DNA of 64,000 bases from Bradyrhizobium semiaridum. GTDB lineage: Bacteria; Pseudomonadota; Alphaproteobacteria; Rhizobiales; Xanthobacteraceae. The translations under genes were made by a program, and so were the position numbers. Under the pieces are notes generated by a model. It was not told where the DNA came from and made no database searches. It worked only from the letters and a program-made list of their open reading frames with translations. Of this stretch, positions 51,460 to 60,309 are shown piece by piece (position 1 is the stretch's first letter; each line of letters starts with the position of its first letter). The stretch covers positions 62,001 through 126,000 of the forward strand of contig NZ_JAGKJJ010000009.1 in the NCBI RefSeq assembly GCF_020329505.1, given 5' to 3'.

Positions 51460-53070
51460 TCACTCGCTCTTGTCGACGTTCCAGAACACCGGCGGCGCCG
51501 GCCCTTCCAGCACGCCGCTCAGCGATTTGCGCCAGGCGCTCGGCAGCCGGAACTGGCCGAGTGGGATGTAGACCACCTGTTCATAGGCGCGCTTCTGGAT
51601 CTCGAGCGCGAGCTTCTTCTGCTCCTCAGTGGAGGTTGCGCGGGCATAGGCGTCGCGCATCTCCTCGAGCTTGGCGTCATCCGGCCAGCCGAACCAGGCG
51701 CGCTTGCCGTTCGCCGCGATCTGGTTGTTGACGATCGGATTGATCACCTCGGTGGCGCCGGTGAAGGTGAAGAACATGTTCCAGCCGCCGTCCTTCGGCG
51801 GCTTCTGGCTGGCGCGGCGGCTCACCACGGTCTGCCAGTCGGTCGCTTGCGCGTCGACGTTGAAGCCGGCCTCGCGCAGGCGCTGCGCCACCACGATCGG
51901 CGGCCCCTTCAGCGTCTGGACGTCGCCGGGTACCATGATCACGACCGGCGTTCCGTCATAGCCTGACTCCGCCAAGGCCTTCTTGGCCTCGGCCATGCCA
52001 TTGCCCTTGATCAGCGTCCCGGCGCCGGCGTCGCTGGCGAGCGGCGTGTCGCAGGCGAAATAGGCGCCGCAGATTTCGTAATATTTGGAATTGCCGACGG
52101 TGGCGTCGAGCACGTCCTTCTGGTTCAGCGCCAGCAGCGCGGCACGGCGGACCTTCACGTTGTCGAACGGCGGGTACAGGAAGTTCATCCGGCCGTTGAT
52201 CTGGAAACCGAACTTGTTCAGCACGGCCACGCTGAGATCGGAATTGGCCTCCAGCACCGGCAACAGGTCGATCGACGGCTGTTCCAGGAAATCGATGTCG
52301 CCGGATTGCAGCGCGTTGATTGCGGTCTGCGGGTCCGGCATCGTGACCCACTCGACGCGATCGACCTTCGCGACCTTGCCGCCGGAGGTCCATTCCGGCT
52401 TCTCCTTGCGCGGCAAATAGTCGGCGTTGCGAACATAGACCGCCTTCACGCCGGGCTGAAATTCGCCCTGCACGAACTTGAACGGGCCTGAGCCGATCTG
52501 CTCGGGGATCTGCTTGCCGGCCGGCGTTTCCGCCAGCCGCTTCGGCATCATGAACGCGACATAGGACGACGGTTTCGAGATCGTCTCCAGCACCAGGCCG
52601 TAGGGCTCCTTGAGCTTCAGCACGATGTCCTTCGGTCCGCTCGCCTCGAGGCTCGCGGTGAAATCCATCAGCTTCTGCGCCATGCCGTCGACGGTGGCCC
52701 AGCGCTTCAGCGAGGCGACGCAGTCCTCCGCCGTCACCGGCGCGCCGTCATGCCATTTCAATCCGTCGCGCAGCGTGAAGGTGTAGATCAGCTTGTCGTC
52801 GGAGACCGTCCATTCCGCCATCTGCGGCCGGACCTTGAAGCTGGCATCGATGCCGAGCAGCGTGTCGCAGACCATGTAGCCGTGGTCGCGGGTGATATAG
52901 GCCGTGGTGAAACCGGGATCGGTGATGCGCAAGTCGGAGTGCATCACCGCGGTGATGGTCTTGCCCTTGCCCGCCGCAACGGCGCGCCGCGTCAGGAAGG
53001 CCGGCGCAGCCATTGCCGGCGGTGCGCTGGCGGCTAGCTTGAGGAGGGTCCGGCGCGAAAGTGGGGGCAT
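51460..53070 (-). CDS. Peptide ABC transporter substrate-binding protein, Tat-exported paralogue
   Basis: A 536-residue SBP_bac_5 protein, obviously homologous along its whole length to the one at 15847 (shared blocks GKTITAVMHSDLRI, YITRDHGYM, FTLRDGLKWHDG, GWNMFFTF). The first residues, MPPLSRRTLLKLAASAPPAM, are a twin-arginine signal instead of the Sec signal of the other copy. No permease or ATPase genes adjoin it. It may deliver a different ligand to the same transporter. Divergent from the molybdenum hydroxylase operon. Confidence 0.93.
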   Translation of the reverse strand: MPPLSRRTLLKLAASAPPAMAAPAFLTRRAVAAGKGKTITAVMHSDLRITDPGFTTAYITRDHGYMVCDTLLGIDASFKVRPQMAEWTVSDDKLIYTFTLRDGLKWHDGAPVTAEDCVASLKRWATVDGMAQKLMDFTASLEASGPKDIVLKLKEPYGLVLETISKPSSYVAFMMPKRLAETPAGKQIPEQIGSGPFKFVQGEFQPGVKAVYVRNADYLPRKEKPEWTSGGKVAKVDRVEWVTMPDPQTAINALQSGDIDFLEQPSIDLLPVLEANSDLSVAVLNKFGFQINGRMNFLYPPFDNVKVRRAALLALNQKDVLDATVGNSKYYEICGAYFACDTPLASDAGAGTLIKGNGMAEAKKALAESGYDGTPVVIMVPGDVQTLKGPPIVVAQRLREAGFNVDAQATDWQTVVSRRASQKPPKDGGWNMFFTFTGATEVINPIVNNQIAANGKRAWFGWPDDAKLEEMRDAYARATSTEEQKKLALEIQKRAYEQVVYIPLGQFRLPSAWRKSLSGVLEGPAPPVFWNVDKSE

Positions 53071-53253
53071 TCGCTCTCTCCCTGATACGCATTCGTCGGG
53101 CCGACCGGCATCGCTGCCGCTGCGACGTCACATGCTTCACCATTCCGGCAGGCAACGCAAGCAAGGTTGATGCCACCCAAGCATTCGCGGCAGAGCAGCA
53201 AGGTGTACGGCGCCGCTTGCACAACTAAATAACGGCAGCGGACCCCGCTGCTG

Positions 53254-53270
53254 CTTTCACGATGTGAAAG
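53254..53270. promoter_or_regulatory. 17-bp perfect dyad in divergent promoter region
   Basis: CTTTCAC-GAT-GTGAAAG, 7-bp perfect arms. It lies 184 bp before the binding-protein start and 195 bp before the molybdenum hydroxylase operon, so one regulator could serve both. No regulator gene is adjacent. Confidence 0.6.
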
Positions 53271-53464
53271 ATCCATGACCGCGGCGCCCGCCGCCGCCCG
53301 CACCGCACAAGGCCGCATCGTGCATAGGAGCCTGCGCTTTCCATCGCAGCTGACAGGCTGTTCGGACCCTGCCGCGCCGTGTAGGCTACCGCCCCTGCAG
53401 CCCAATCATAAGGCAAACCAGCATCATAAGGGCAAGCGCAGGCGAGGGAGATTCTAAGACCGAC

Positions 53465-54334
53465 ATGACCGATATCCGATACGTAGCACCGCGCTCGCTT
53501 GATGAAGCGATTGGCGCATTCGCTGCCGCCGGAGGTGCCGCCCGTATTATGGCAGGGGGTACCGATCTATTGGTGCAAATGCGCTCCGGCCTGGTGCGGC
53601 CGGGATTGATCGTCGACATCAAGAAGATCGGCGAGATGACCGAGATCACCGAAACCGCCGACGGCGGTTTCCGCGTCGGTGCCGCCGTCTCCGGCATGGA
53701 ACTGTCGGAGCATCCGCGCTTCGGCAAGGTCTGGCCCGGCGTGCTCGAGGCCGTCAATTTGATCGGCTCCAAGCAGGTGCAGGGGCGGGCCTCCGCCGGC
53801 GGCAATCTCTGCAACGGCTCGCCGGCCGGCGACAGCGTGCCCGCGATGATCGCGGCCGGCGCCGTCGTCACCGTGCAGGGCCCGAGCGGCCGCCGCGAGA
53901 TCAAGGTCGAGGACGTGCCGGCCGGACCGGGCCGCACCAACCTCAAGAGCGGCGAAATCCTCGTCAGCTTCACATTGCCGCCGCGGCCCGCAGGATCGGG
54001 CGACGCCTATTTGCGGATGATCCCGCGCACCGAGATGGACATCGCGGTGGTCGGCATCGGCGTCAGCCTGACGCTGAAGGACGGCGTCTGCACCGCGGCC
54101 CGCGTCGGCCTCGGTGCGGTGGCGCCGACCGCTCTGCTGGTCGAACCGGCAGGGCAGGCGTTGATCGGGTCGAGGCTCGACGACGCTGCGCTGGAAGCTG
54201 CCGCCGCGGCCTGCCGCGCCGCTTGCCGTCCGATCGACGACAAGCGCGGCACCGTTGCCTACCGTATCAAGACGGCCGGGGTGCTGCTCAAGCGCACGGC
54301 CGCGATCGCCGCCAAGCGCGCCGGAGGACATTGA
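53465..54334 (+). CDS. Molybdenum hydroxylase FAD-binding subunit (CoxM-like)
   Basis: A 289-residue FAD_binding_5 type protein. Flavin-binding motifs: MAGGTDLLVQMR near residue 31 and SAGGNLCNGSPAGDSVPAM near residue 108. It has the CO_deh_flav_C domain at the end. In these heterotrimers, the M subunit passes electrons from the iron-sulfur clusters to NAD or quinone. First of a three-gene operon, followed 4 bp later by the 2Fe-2S gene. Confidence 0.93.
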   Translation: MTDIRYVAPRSLDEAIGAFAAAGGAARIMAGGTDLLVQMRSGLVRPGLIVDIKKIGEMTEITETADGGFRVGAAVSGMELSEHPRFGKVWPGVLEAVNLIGSKQVQGRASAGGNLCNGSPAGDSVPAMIAAGAVVTVQGPSGRREIKVEDVPAGPGRTNLKSGEILVSFTLPPRPAGSGDAYLRMIPRTEMDIAVVGIGVSLTLKDGVCTAARVGLGAVAPTALLVEPAGQALIGSRLDDAALEAAAAACRAACRPIDDKRGTVAYRIKTAGVLLKRTAAIAAKRAGGH

Positions 54335-54338
54335 CATC

Positions 54339-54821
54339 ATGGGGAAACTGCACGTCACCACCACTGTCAACGGCGAGCCGATGGAGTTCCTGTGCGAGCC
54401 GTACGAGACCATGCTCGATGCGCTGCGCGGGCAGCTCGGCCTCACCGGCTCCAAGGAAGGCTGCTCGTCCGGCGATTGCGGCGCCTGCTCGATTACGCTC
54501 GACGATCGCCTGGTCTGCTCCTGCCTGATGCTGGCGGCCGAGGCCGAGGGACATCAGATCAGGACCATCGAGGGCCTCGCCACCGGCGAGAAGCTGCATC
54601 CGCTGCAGCAGAAATTCCTCGAGCATGCCGCGCTTCAGTGCGGCATCTGCACCTCGGGCATGCTGGTCGCCTCCGATGCGCTCTTGAAGAAGAATCCCGA
54701 CCCGACCGAAGAGGAAGTCCGCTTCTGGCTCGCCGGCAATCTCTGCCGGTGCACCGGTTACGACAAGATTGTCCGCGCGGTGATGGAGACCGCGGCCGAA
54801 ATGCGGGAGGCAGCACGATGA
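54339..54821 (+). CDS. Molybdenum hydroxylase 2Fe-2S subunit (CoxS-like)
   Basis: A 160-residue protein with two [2Fe-2S] clusters: the plant-ferredoxin type GCSSGDCGACSITLDD plus CSC, and the helical C-terminal cluster CGICTSGM...CRC in GNLCRCTGYDKI. The start at 54339 is within operon spacing and preceded by GGAGGA. Its stop overlaps the next start (ATGA). Confidence 0.95.
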   Translation: MGKLHVTTTVNGEPMEFLCEPYETMLDALRGQLGLTGSKEGCSSGDCGACSITLDDRLVCSCLMLAAEAEGHQIRTIEGLATGEKLHPLQQKFLEHAALQCGICTSGMLVASDALLKKNPDPTEEEVRFWLAGNLCRCTGYDKIVRAVMETAAEMREAAR

Positions 54822-57076
54822 ACGTCGTCAACAACAAGTGGATTGGCCAGCGCACCATCCGGCCCGATGGCGTCGACAAGGTGACGGGCCGTGCGGCCTT
54901 CGCCGCCGATACCACGATGCCCGGCACGATCTGGGGCAAGGTGCTGCGCAGCCCGCATCCGCATGCCCGGATCAAGTCGATCAACACCGCCAAGGCCGAG
55001 GCGCTACCGGGCGTCAAGGCGGTCGTCACGGCGCGCGACATCGTCGATTTTCCGATCGAGAAGGGTGCCGTGATGCTCGGCATCCAGGACATGCGCTGGA
55101 TGTGCCGCAACGTGATGGCGCGCGACAAGGCGCTGTTCCCCGGCCACCCCGTCGCCGCGGTGGCGGCGACCACGGAGGCGATCGCGGCCGAAGCCTGCAA
55201 GCTGATCGAGGTCGACTACGAGGTGCTGCCCTGGGCGATCGAGATCGACGACGCGCTGAAGGACGGCGCGCCGATCCTGCATGAGTGGAACAAGTTCGAT
55301 GGCAAGCCCTCCAACATCATGGGCCGGCTCGAATCCAAAAAGGGCGATATCGCTGTTGGATTCAAGGACGCCGACATCATCATCGAGCGTTCCTTCGCCA
55401 CGCGCCCGGTGCACCAGGGCTATATCGAGCCGCATGCCTGCCTGATCTCGGTCGCGGCCGACGGCAAGACCACGATCTGGTCGTCGAGTCAGGGCCAGTT
55501 CATGGTGCGCGCGATGACGTCGATGCTGACCGGCATCCCGCAGAGCGACATCCGCGCCATCCCCGCCGAGATCGGCGGCGGCTTCGGCGGCAAGACCATC
55601 GTCTATCTCGAGCCGCTGGCGACGCTGCTCGCGAAGAAGTCCGGCCGCCCGGTGAAGATGGTGATGACGCGCGAGGAGGTGATGCGGGCCACCGGTCCGA
55701 CGTCAGGCTCGAAGAGCACGGTGAAGATCGGCGCCAAGAAGGACGGCACCATCGTCGCTGCGCATGGCGCATTCTATCTGCAGGCCGGCGCGTTCCCGGG
55801 CTCGCCGATCCGCGGCGCGGTCGGCTGCAGCTTTGCGCCCTACGACATTCCGCACATCCTGTCGGAAGGCTTTGACGTCTGCTCCAACCGCTCCAAGGTC
55901 GCGGCCTATCGCGCGCCGGGCGCGCCGATCGGCGCCTATGCGGTGGAGTGCGTGCTCGACGAGCTCGCCGAGGCGCTGAAGATGGACCCGCTGGAGCTGC
56001 GCCTGAAGAACGCGGCGAAGGAGGGCACCAAGGCGGCGCACGGCCCGGTGTTCCCGCGCATCGGCTATATCGAGACGCTGGAGGCGGCGAAGAACCATCC
56101 GCATTATGCCGCGCCGCTCGGCAAGCTGCAGGGCCGCGGCGTGGCCTCGGGCTTCTGGTTCAACGCCGGCGGCGAATCCTCCGCGCAGGTCAACATCACC
56201 GAGGACGGCAACGTCGTCGTCACCACGGGCCATCCCGATATCGGCGGTTCGCGCGCCGGCATCGCCAACATCTGCGCCGAGCTGCTCGGTATCGATTACA
56301 AGCGCGTCTCGGTGATCATCGGCGATACCCAGACGGTCGGCTTCTCCAACCTGACCGGCGGCAGCCGCGTGCTGTTCGCTTCCTCGATGGTGGTGACCCA
56401 GGCCACCGACAAGATCATCGCGACGCTGCGCGAGCGCGCGGCGAAGATCTGGGAGATCGATCCGGAAGCCGTGAAATGGGAGGACGGCGCCGCGCATCCG
56501 GTGAGCCCGAATGCCGGCGAGTTCAAGCCGCTGACGCTCGCCGATCTCGCGGAGAAGGCGCCCTCGCAGGGCGGCCCGATCGGCGCCAGCGTGCAGCTCA
56601 ACACCCAAGGCGCCGAAGGCGGCTTCGGCACCCACATCTGCGACGTCGAGGTCGACGTCGACCTCGGTATCATCAGGGTGATCCGCTACACCGCGGTGCA
56701 GGACGTCGGCCGCGCCATCCACCCGAGCTATGTCGAGGGCCAGCTCCAGGGCGGCGTCGCGCAGGGCATCGGCTGGGCGCTGAACGAGGAGTACATCTAC
56801 AACAAGGACGGCAAGGTCGATAATCCCGGCTTCCTCGACTATCGCATGCCGGTTTGCTCCGATTTGCCGATGATCGACTGCGCCCTCGTCGAGGTGCCGA
56901 ACCCGAAACATCCGCAAGGCGTCAAGGGCGTCGGCGAGGTGCCGCTGGTGCCTGTCATGGCCGCAGTCGCCAACGCCGTGAACAACGCGCTCGGCAAGCG
57001 CTTCTACAGCCTGCCGATGTCGCCGCCGAAAGTGTCGGAAGCGCTGGATGCCCCGACGCAGCAGGCCGCGGAGTAG
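54818..57076 (+). CDS. Molybdenum hydroxylase large (molybdopterin-binding) subunit
   Basis: A 752-residue XdhB/CoxL-like subunit. Features: DKVTGRAAFAADTTMPG, EIGGGFGGKTIVYLEP (molybdopterin), VAAYRAPGAPIGAYAVE at the active-site loop and the catalytic Glu in VKGVGEVPLVP near residue 700. The active-site loop AYRAPG differs from the AYxCSFR of true CO dehydrogenase. So it is an aldehyde, purine or heteroaromatic hydroxylase of unknown substrate. Starts at 54818 overlapping the upstream stop. No coxD-F or xdhC maturation genes are adjacent. Confidence 0.93.
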   Translation: MNVVNNKWIGQRTIRPDGVDKVTGRAAFAADTTMPGTIWGKVLRSPHPHARIKSINTAKAEALPGVKAVVTARDIVDFPIEKGAVMLGIQDMRWMCRNVMARDKALFPGHPVAAVAATTEAIAAEACKLIEVDYEVLPWAIEIDDALKDGAPILHEWNKFDGKPSNIMGRLESKKGDIAVGFKDADIIIERSFATRPVHQGYIEPHACLISVAADGKTTIWSSSQGQFMVRAMTSMLTGIPQSDIRAIPAEIGGGFGGKTIVYLEPLATLLAKKSGRPVKMVMTREEVMRATGPTSGSKSTVKIGAKKDGTIVAAHGAFYLQAGAFPGSPIRGAVGCSFAPYDIPHILSEGFDVCSNRSKVAAYRAPGAPIGAYAVECVLDELAEALKMDPLELRLKNAAKEGTKAAHGPVFPRIGYIETLEAAKNHPHYAAPLGKLQGRGVASGFWFNAGGESSAQVNITEDGNVVVTTGHPDIGGSRAGIANICAELLGIDYKRVSVIIGDTQTVGFSNLTGGSRVLFASSMVVTQATDKIIATLRERAAKIWEIDPEAVKWEDGAAHPVSPNAGEFKPLTLADLAEKAPSQGGPIGASVQLNTQGAEGGFGTHICDVEVDVDLGIIRVIRYTAVQDVGRAIHPSYVEGQLQGGVAQGIGWALNEEYIYNKDGKVDNPGFLDYRMPVCSDLPMIDCALVEVPNPKHPQGVKGVGEVPLVPVMAAVANAVNNALGKRFYSLPMSPPKVSEALDAPTQQAAE

Positions 57077-57091
57077 GGAGGTAAGGCGATC

Positions 57092-57195
57092 GTAGCCCGG
57101 ATGAGCGGAGCGATATCCGGGGCAAGTGGTCCCGCATGTCGCGGAGCCTGTCATCGGGCGCGCGTTTGCGCGACCCGTTGGCTCATGCGGGCTAC
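57092..57195. repeat. Intergenic palindromic repeat, family B, copy 2 (diverged)
   Basis: Starts GTAGCCCGGATGAGCGGAGC and ends GCTCATGCGGGCTAC; the body has further inner pairing (GCGCGTTTGCGCG). Related to 8864-8948. It separates convergent genes and may act as terminator for both. Confidence 0.8.
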
Positions 57196-57218
57196 GGCCC
57201 TTCGGGGTGGCCGGCAGC

Positions 57219-58163
57219 TTACTTGAGCTCCTTCCCCAATTGCCGAAACACCGTCTCGCAGGTCATCAGGTCGAGATGTCCGCCGCCGGCGTTCTTGAAG
57301 AAAGTGATGTCACGATCCGACAGCCGGCCCACAACCTTGCCGCTCGCAAGATCGTAGTGGTCGCCGAGCACATCACTCTCCTTGATCGCGCCGCTGGCGA
57401 TCGGCGCCAGGATGTCGCCGACGCCGTCGAAGGCGGATTCGCGGCGGTCGACGAAGATGCGCGAGCGCCGCGCCGCCTCGTCGTCGGACTCGCGGGTCTC
57501 CGGCGTGAAGCCGCCGACCAGATCGAGATGGGTGCCGGGCTTCAGGTTAGCGCCCTTGACCAGCGGCTCGCGCGAGCGGGTGCAGGTGGTGATGATGTCG
57601 GCCTCGCGGGTCGCGGCGTCGAGATCGGTGACGGCCTCCGCGGCGATGCCGTCGCTCTCCAGCAGCACCGCCAGCTCCTGCGCGCGCTCGACCGTCCGGT
57701 TCCAGATCCGCACCCGCCGCAATGACGGCCGCACCGTGCGGTGGCCGCGCACCAGCCAGCGCGCCATCTCGCCGGCGCCGACCACCAGCAGCGTCTCGGC
57801 GTCCTTGCGGGCGAGATGCTTGGCGCCGAGCGCGGAATCCGCGGCGGTCTTCCAGTGGGTGATCTCGGCGGCGTCCATCACCGCGAGCGGACGGCCGTCA
57901 TTGCCGTCGAACAGCACGCAGACCGCCTGCACTGCCGGCAGCTTGCCGGCGGCGAGATTGCCCGGGAAGCTGGTGTAGAGCTTGGTCATCATGAAGCGGC
58001 CGGCGTCGACCGCGCTGCGCGTCACCAGCTGCTGGCCCCTGTCGTCGCCGAGATAGCCGTCCCGTACCGCGATCTTCGGCCGCTGGTGCGCGGCCTCGAT
58101 CGCCTCGATCAGGATCGGGAAGGTCAGGACGCGGTTGACCTCGCTGTCGTCGACGAAATGCAC
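57219..58163 (-). CDS. Ornithine cyclodeaminase/mu-crystallin family protein
   Basis: A 314-residue protein with the ornithine cyclodeaminase fold. The Rossmann motif is LLVVGAGEMARWLVRGH (residue ~125) and the family signature VRIWNRTVERAQELA follows. The start is a GTG at 58163 because GAGGAGGCCAAC precedes it, giving the usual length. The family includes ornithine cyclodeaminase, alanine dehydrogenase and ketimine reductases, so the function may be imine reduction or amino-acid dehydrogenation. Isolated gene. Confidence 0.9.
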   Translation of the reverse strand: MHFVDDSEVNRVLTFPILIEAIEAAHQRPKIAVRDGYLGDDRGQQLVTRSAVDAGRFMMTKLYTSFPGNLAAGKLPAVQAVCVLFDGNDGRPLAVMDAAEITHWKTAADSALGAKHLARKDAETLLVVGAGEMARWLVRGHRTVRPSLRRVRIWNRTVERAQELAVLLESDGIAAEAVTDLDAATREADIITTCTRSREPLVKGANLKPGTHLDLVGGFTPETRESDDEAARRSRIFVDRRESAFDGVGDILAPIASGAIKESDVLGDHYDLASGKVVGRLSDRDITFFKNAGGGHLDLMTCETVFRQLGKELK

Positions 58164-58244
58164 GTTGGCCTCCTCTGGCGCGCCTTGCGCCCGTCCCGGA
58201 GCGCCCTTGCGCTCCATCCGGGCCTGTTCGCCCGAAATCCAGCG

Positions 58245-59084
58245 ATGCATACCGGTTGGGGAGAGCCAGTCAACCAGGCATGCGCCGCCGCGCTCCGCTT
58301 GCTATCCTCGCAGCCTGATTCTCGCGCAGGTTTCCGCAAGGCCGTGGTCGCATTCGTCGTCGCTCTCCTGATTTTCGTGCTGCTGAGCGGCGCGGCGCTT
58401 GCCACCATGGCGATCCATGGCCGGCTCGGCGAGCATCATCGCTCCGACGAGACCAACACCGCCGTGCGCCTGGTCGCAACGCTGTTCGTCACCATGCCCT
58501 CGCTGCTGCTCGGCCTGATGATGAATAATGCGGCCAATACCTACGTCGCCGTCGACCGCAACCTGCACGTCTTCGCAACCGACCTCATCCTGCTCGACCG
58601 CGGCATGCGGCCGCTCGGCCCGAGCGCCGACGAGCCGCGGCGGCGTCTGCTCGCCTATGTCGAGCAGGTGCTGAAGGATGTCCCGATCTCGCGGGCCAGC
58701 GAGGTATCAGAGCATCTGCTCGACGAGGTCGGCAACAGCCTGCGTGAGCTGCGGTTCGACGACGAGCAGAAGCTCGCGCTGTGGAACGATGCCCGATCGC
58801 TCTATCGGCAGACGGTGCAGCAGCGCTGGACCTTCGTCGAGCAGTCCGACGGCTCGTTCCCGTCGCCGCTGATCTGCATCCTGGTCGGCTGGCTGACGCT
58901 GATGTTCGCGACGCTCGGCTTCCGCGCGCCGCGCAATGCGGTGGTGGTCTCGACCACCATCGCCGCGGCAGCCCTGATCGCGGCCGCGATCTACCTGATC
59001 CTCGAAATGAGCACGCCGTTCGCCGGCCCGATCCAGATTTCCGAGCGCCCCTTGGTGCGCGCGGTGGAGGAGATCAGGCGGTAG
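58245..59084 (+). CDS. DUF4239 (bestrophin-like) membrane protein
   Basis: A protein of about 279 residues with two N-terminal and two C-terminal transmembrane helices and a cytoplasmic domain between them. The central NRNLHVFATDLILLDRGMR-like segment (DRNLHVFATDLILLDRG) and the closing TPFAGPIQISERPL match the DUF4239 family. The start is uncertain (58245, or a later GTG). It is divergent from the cyclodeaminase gene. Function unknown; bestrophin similarity suggests a channel-like fold. Confidence 0.78.
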   Translation: MHTGWGEPVNQACAAALRLLSSQPDSRAGFRKAVVAFVVALLIFVLLSGAALATMAIHGRLGEHHRSDETNTAVRLVATLFVTMPSLLLGLMMNNAANTYVAVDRNLHVFATDLILLDRGMRPLGPSADEPRRRLLAYVEQVLKDVPISRASEVSEHLLDEVGNSLRELRFDDEQKLALWNDARSLYRQTVQQRWTFVEQSDGSFPSPLICILVGWLTLMFATLGFRAPRNAVVVSTTIAAAALIAAAIYLILEMSTPFAGPIQISERPLVRAVEEIRR

Positions 59085-59112
59085 GCGGGCCACGCAGCGG
59101 CCGATCCCCGCC

Positions 59113-59694
59113 TCACGCCCTGCGCTTCAGCGCCATGCCCATCGTGATCCAGCCGACGCCGGCAAAGATCAGGTCGACGCTGAGGAAGATGCCGAGCACC
59201 CAGAGACTCGAGACCGGCCAGCCCGCGAGGATCATCGCGCCGAGCACCAGCGTGATCAGGCCTGACAGCGCGACCAGCCCCCAGGGCGATGCGGCATTCA
59301 TGCCGAAGGCGAGGAAGATGCGGACGATGCCGGAGACCACCAGCGCGACGCCGAGGAACAGCGTCAGCGTCACCGCGGCGAGCAGCGGGTTCTCGAAGGT
59401 GATGAAGCCGGCGATGACATAGAGCGCGCCGAGCAGCATCCAGAGCAGGAACTTGCCCCACGACTTGAACTGGAACGCGTTGACGATCTCCGCGACGCCG
59501 GCGACGATCATCATCGCGCCGACGAACAGTACGCTGACGACGGTCGCAAAGAAGATGCTGCCGAAGGCGAGCACGCCGGCGATCAGGTAAATCACGCCGA
59601 GCGCGACGATCCAGCCCCACTTGGCGCGCAAGCTGGCAAGGCCCGATCCGAGGCTGTGGGGCGGCGTGGCAGGTGAGCTGGACATGGTCGACAT
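59113..59694 (-). CDS. HdeD/DUF308 family acid-resistance-type membrane protein
   Basis: A 193-residue protein with six hydrophobic helices, WIVALGVIYLIAGVLAFG as the first and WVLGIFLSVDLIFAGVGWI as the last, matching HdeD (DUF308). HdeD of E. coli helps acid resistance at high cell density. The start MSTMSSSPATP at 59694 has GGGAG 8 bases before. Role in acid resistance here is by family only. Convergent with DUF4239. Confidence 0.88.
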   Translation of the reverse strand: MSTMSSSPATPPHSLGSGLASLRAKWGWIVALGVIYLIAGVLAFGSIFFATVVSVLFVGAMMIVAGVAEIVNAFQFKSWGKFLLWMLLGALYVIAGFITFENPLLAAVTLTLFLGVALVVSGIVRIFLAFGMNAASPWGLVALSGLITLVLGAMILAGWPVSSLWVLGIFLSVDLIFAGVGWITMGMALKRRA

Positions 59695-59907
59695 GATATC
59701 GCTCCCGTTAACTGCACCAGACCATGCTACCATAGGTGACCGCGCCGGCAAGGCGGGTGACACGGTTGGCACCGACAGCGCCGCGACACGTTAACCCACA
59801 CGTCCGGGTGTGCCGCCGCGCAGCAATGGCGGCCGGCCGACGGCATTCTGGAAGCTGAGGAGACGATCGGTCACATCCATCGCACGCAAATCACAGAGGA
59901 GGTCGAG

Positions 59908-60129
59908 ATGGCTGCCACTCACGACAAGGACCACGTCTACAAGATCCTGGATTTGGTCGGATCATCGGAGAAAAGCATCGAGGGAGCGATCGAGAACGCG
60001 ATCGGCCGCGCCTCGAAGACCATCCGCGAGATGAAATGGTTCGAGGTCGTGCAGACCCGAGGCCACATCGAAGACGGCAAGGTCCGCCACTACCAGGTGA
60101 CGCTGCGGGTCGGGTTTACGCTGGAGTAG
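59908..60129 (+). CDS. Dodecin family flavin-binding protein
   Basis: A 73-residue dodecin: [20 protein letters not shown], with W44 ([11 protein letters not shown]) as the aromatic that stacks on flavin. Dodecins form 12-mers that store riboflavin or FMN in the cytosol. GAGGTCGAG precedes the ATG. HdeD is divergent upstream. Confidence 0.93.
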   Translation: MAATHDKDHVYKILDLVGSSEKSIEGAIENAIGRASKTIREMKWFEVVQTRGHIEDGKVRHYQVTLRVGFTLE

Positions 60130-60153
60130 CGCGGCCGCGCCTGCCATCCGCGT

Positions 60154-60255
60154 CGTCATTCCGGGGCGTGCGAAGCACGAGCCCGGAATCCATCAAGCCG
60201 CATGGCTTGCCGTGAAATGGATTCCGGGTTCTCGCTTCGCGAGCCCCGGAATGAC
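60154..60255. repeat. Intergenic palindromic repeat, family A, copy 3
   Basis: Same outer arms CGTCATTCCGGGGCG and CCCCGGAATGAC, inner arms AGCCCGGAATCCAT/ATGGATTCCGGG. Follows dodecin and precedes the GNAT stop, so it lies between convergent genes. Confidence 0.9.
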
Positions 60256-60309
60256 AGGAGAGTTGGTGAGCCTCGCAGACCAAGCGTGGCGCGAAGTGAC
60301 AGCCCCCAT

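Noticed and set aside
54392..54817. N-terminal extension of the molybdenum subunit through the 2Fe-2S gene
   Set aside because: The region is coded in another frame by the 2Fe-2S subunit with eight cluster cysteines; the ATG at 54818 overlaps its stop in the standard ATGA way.
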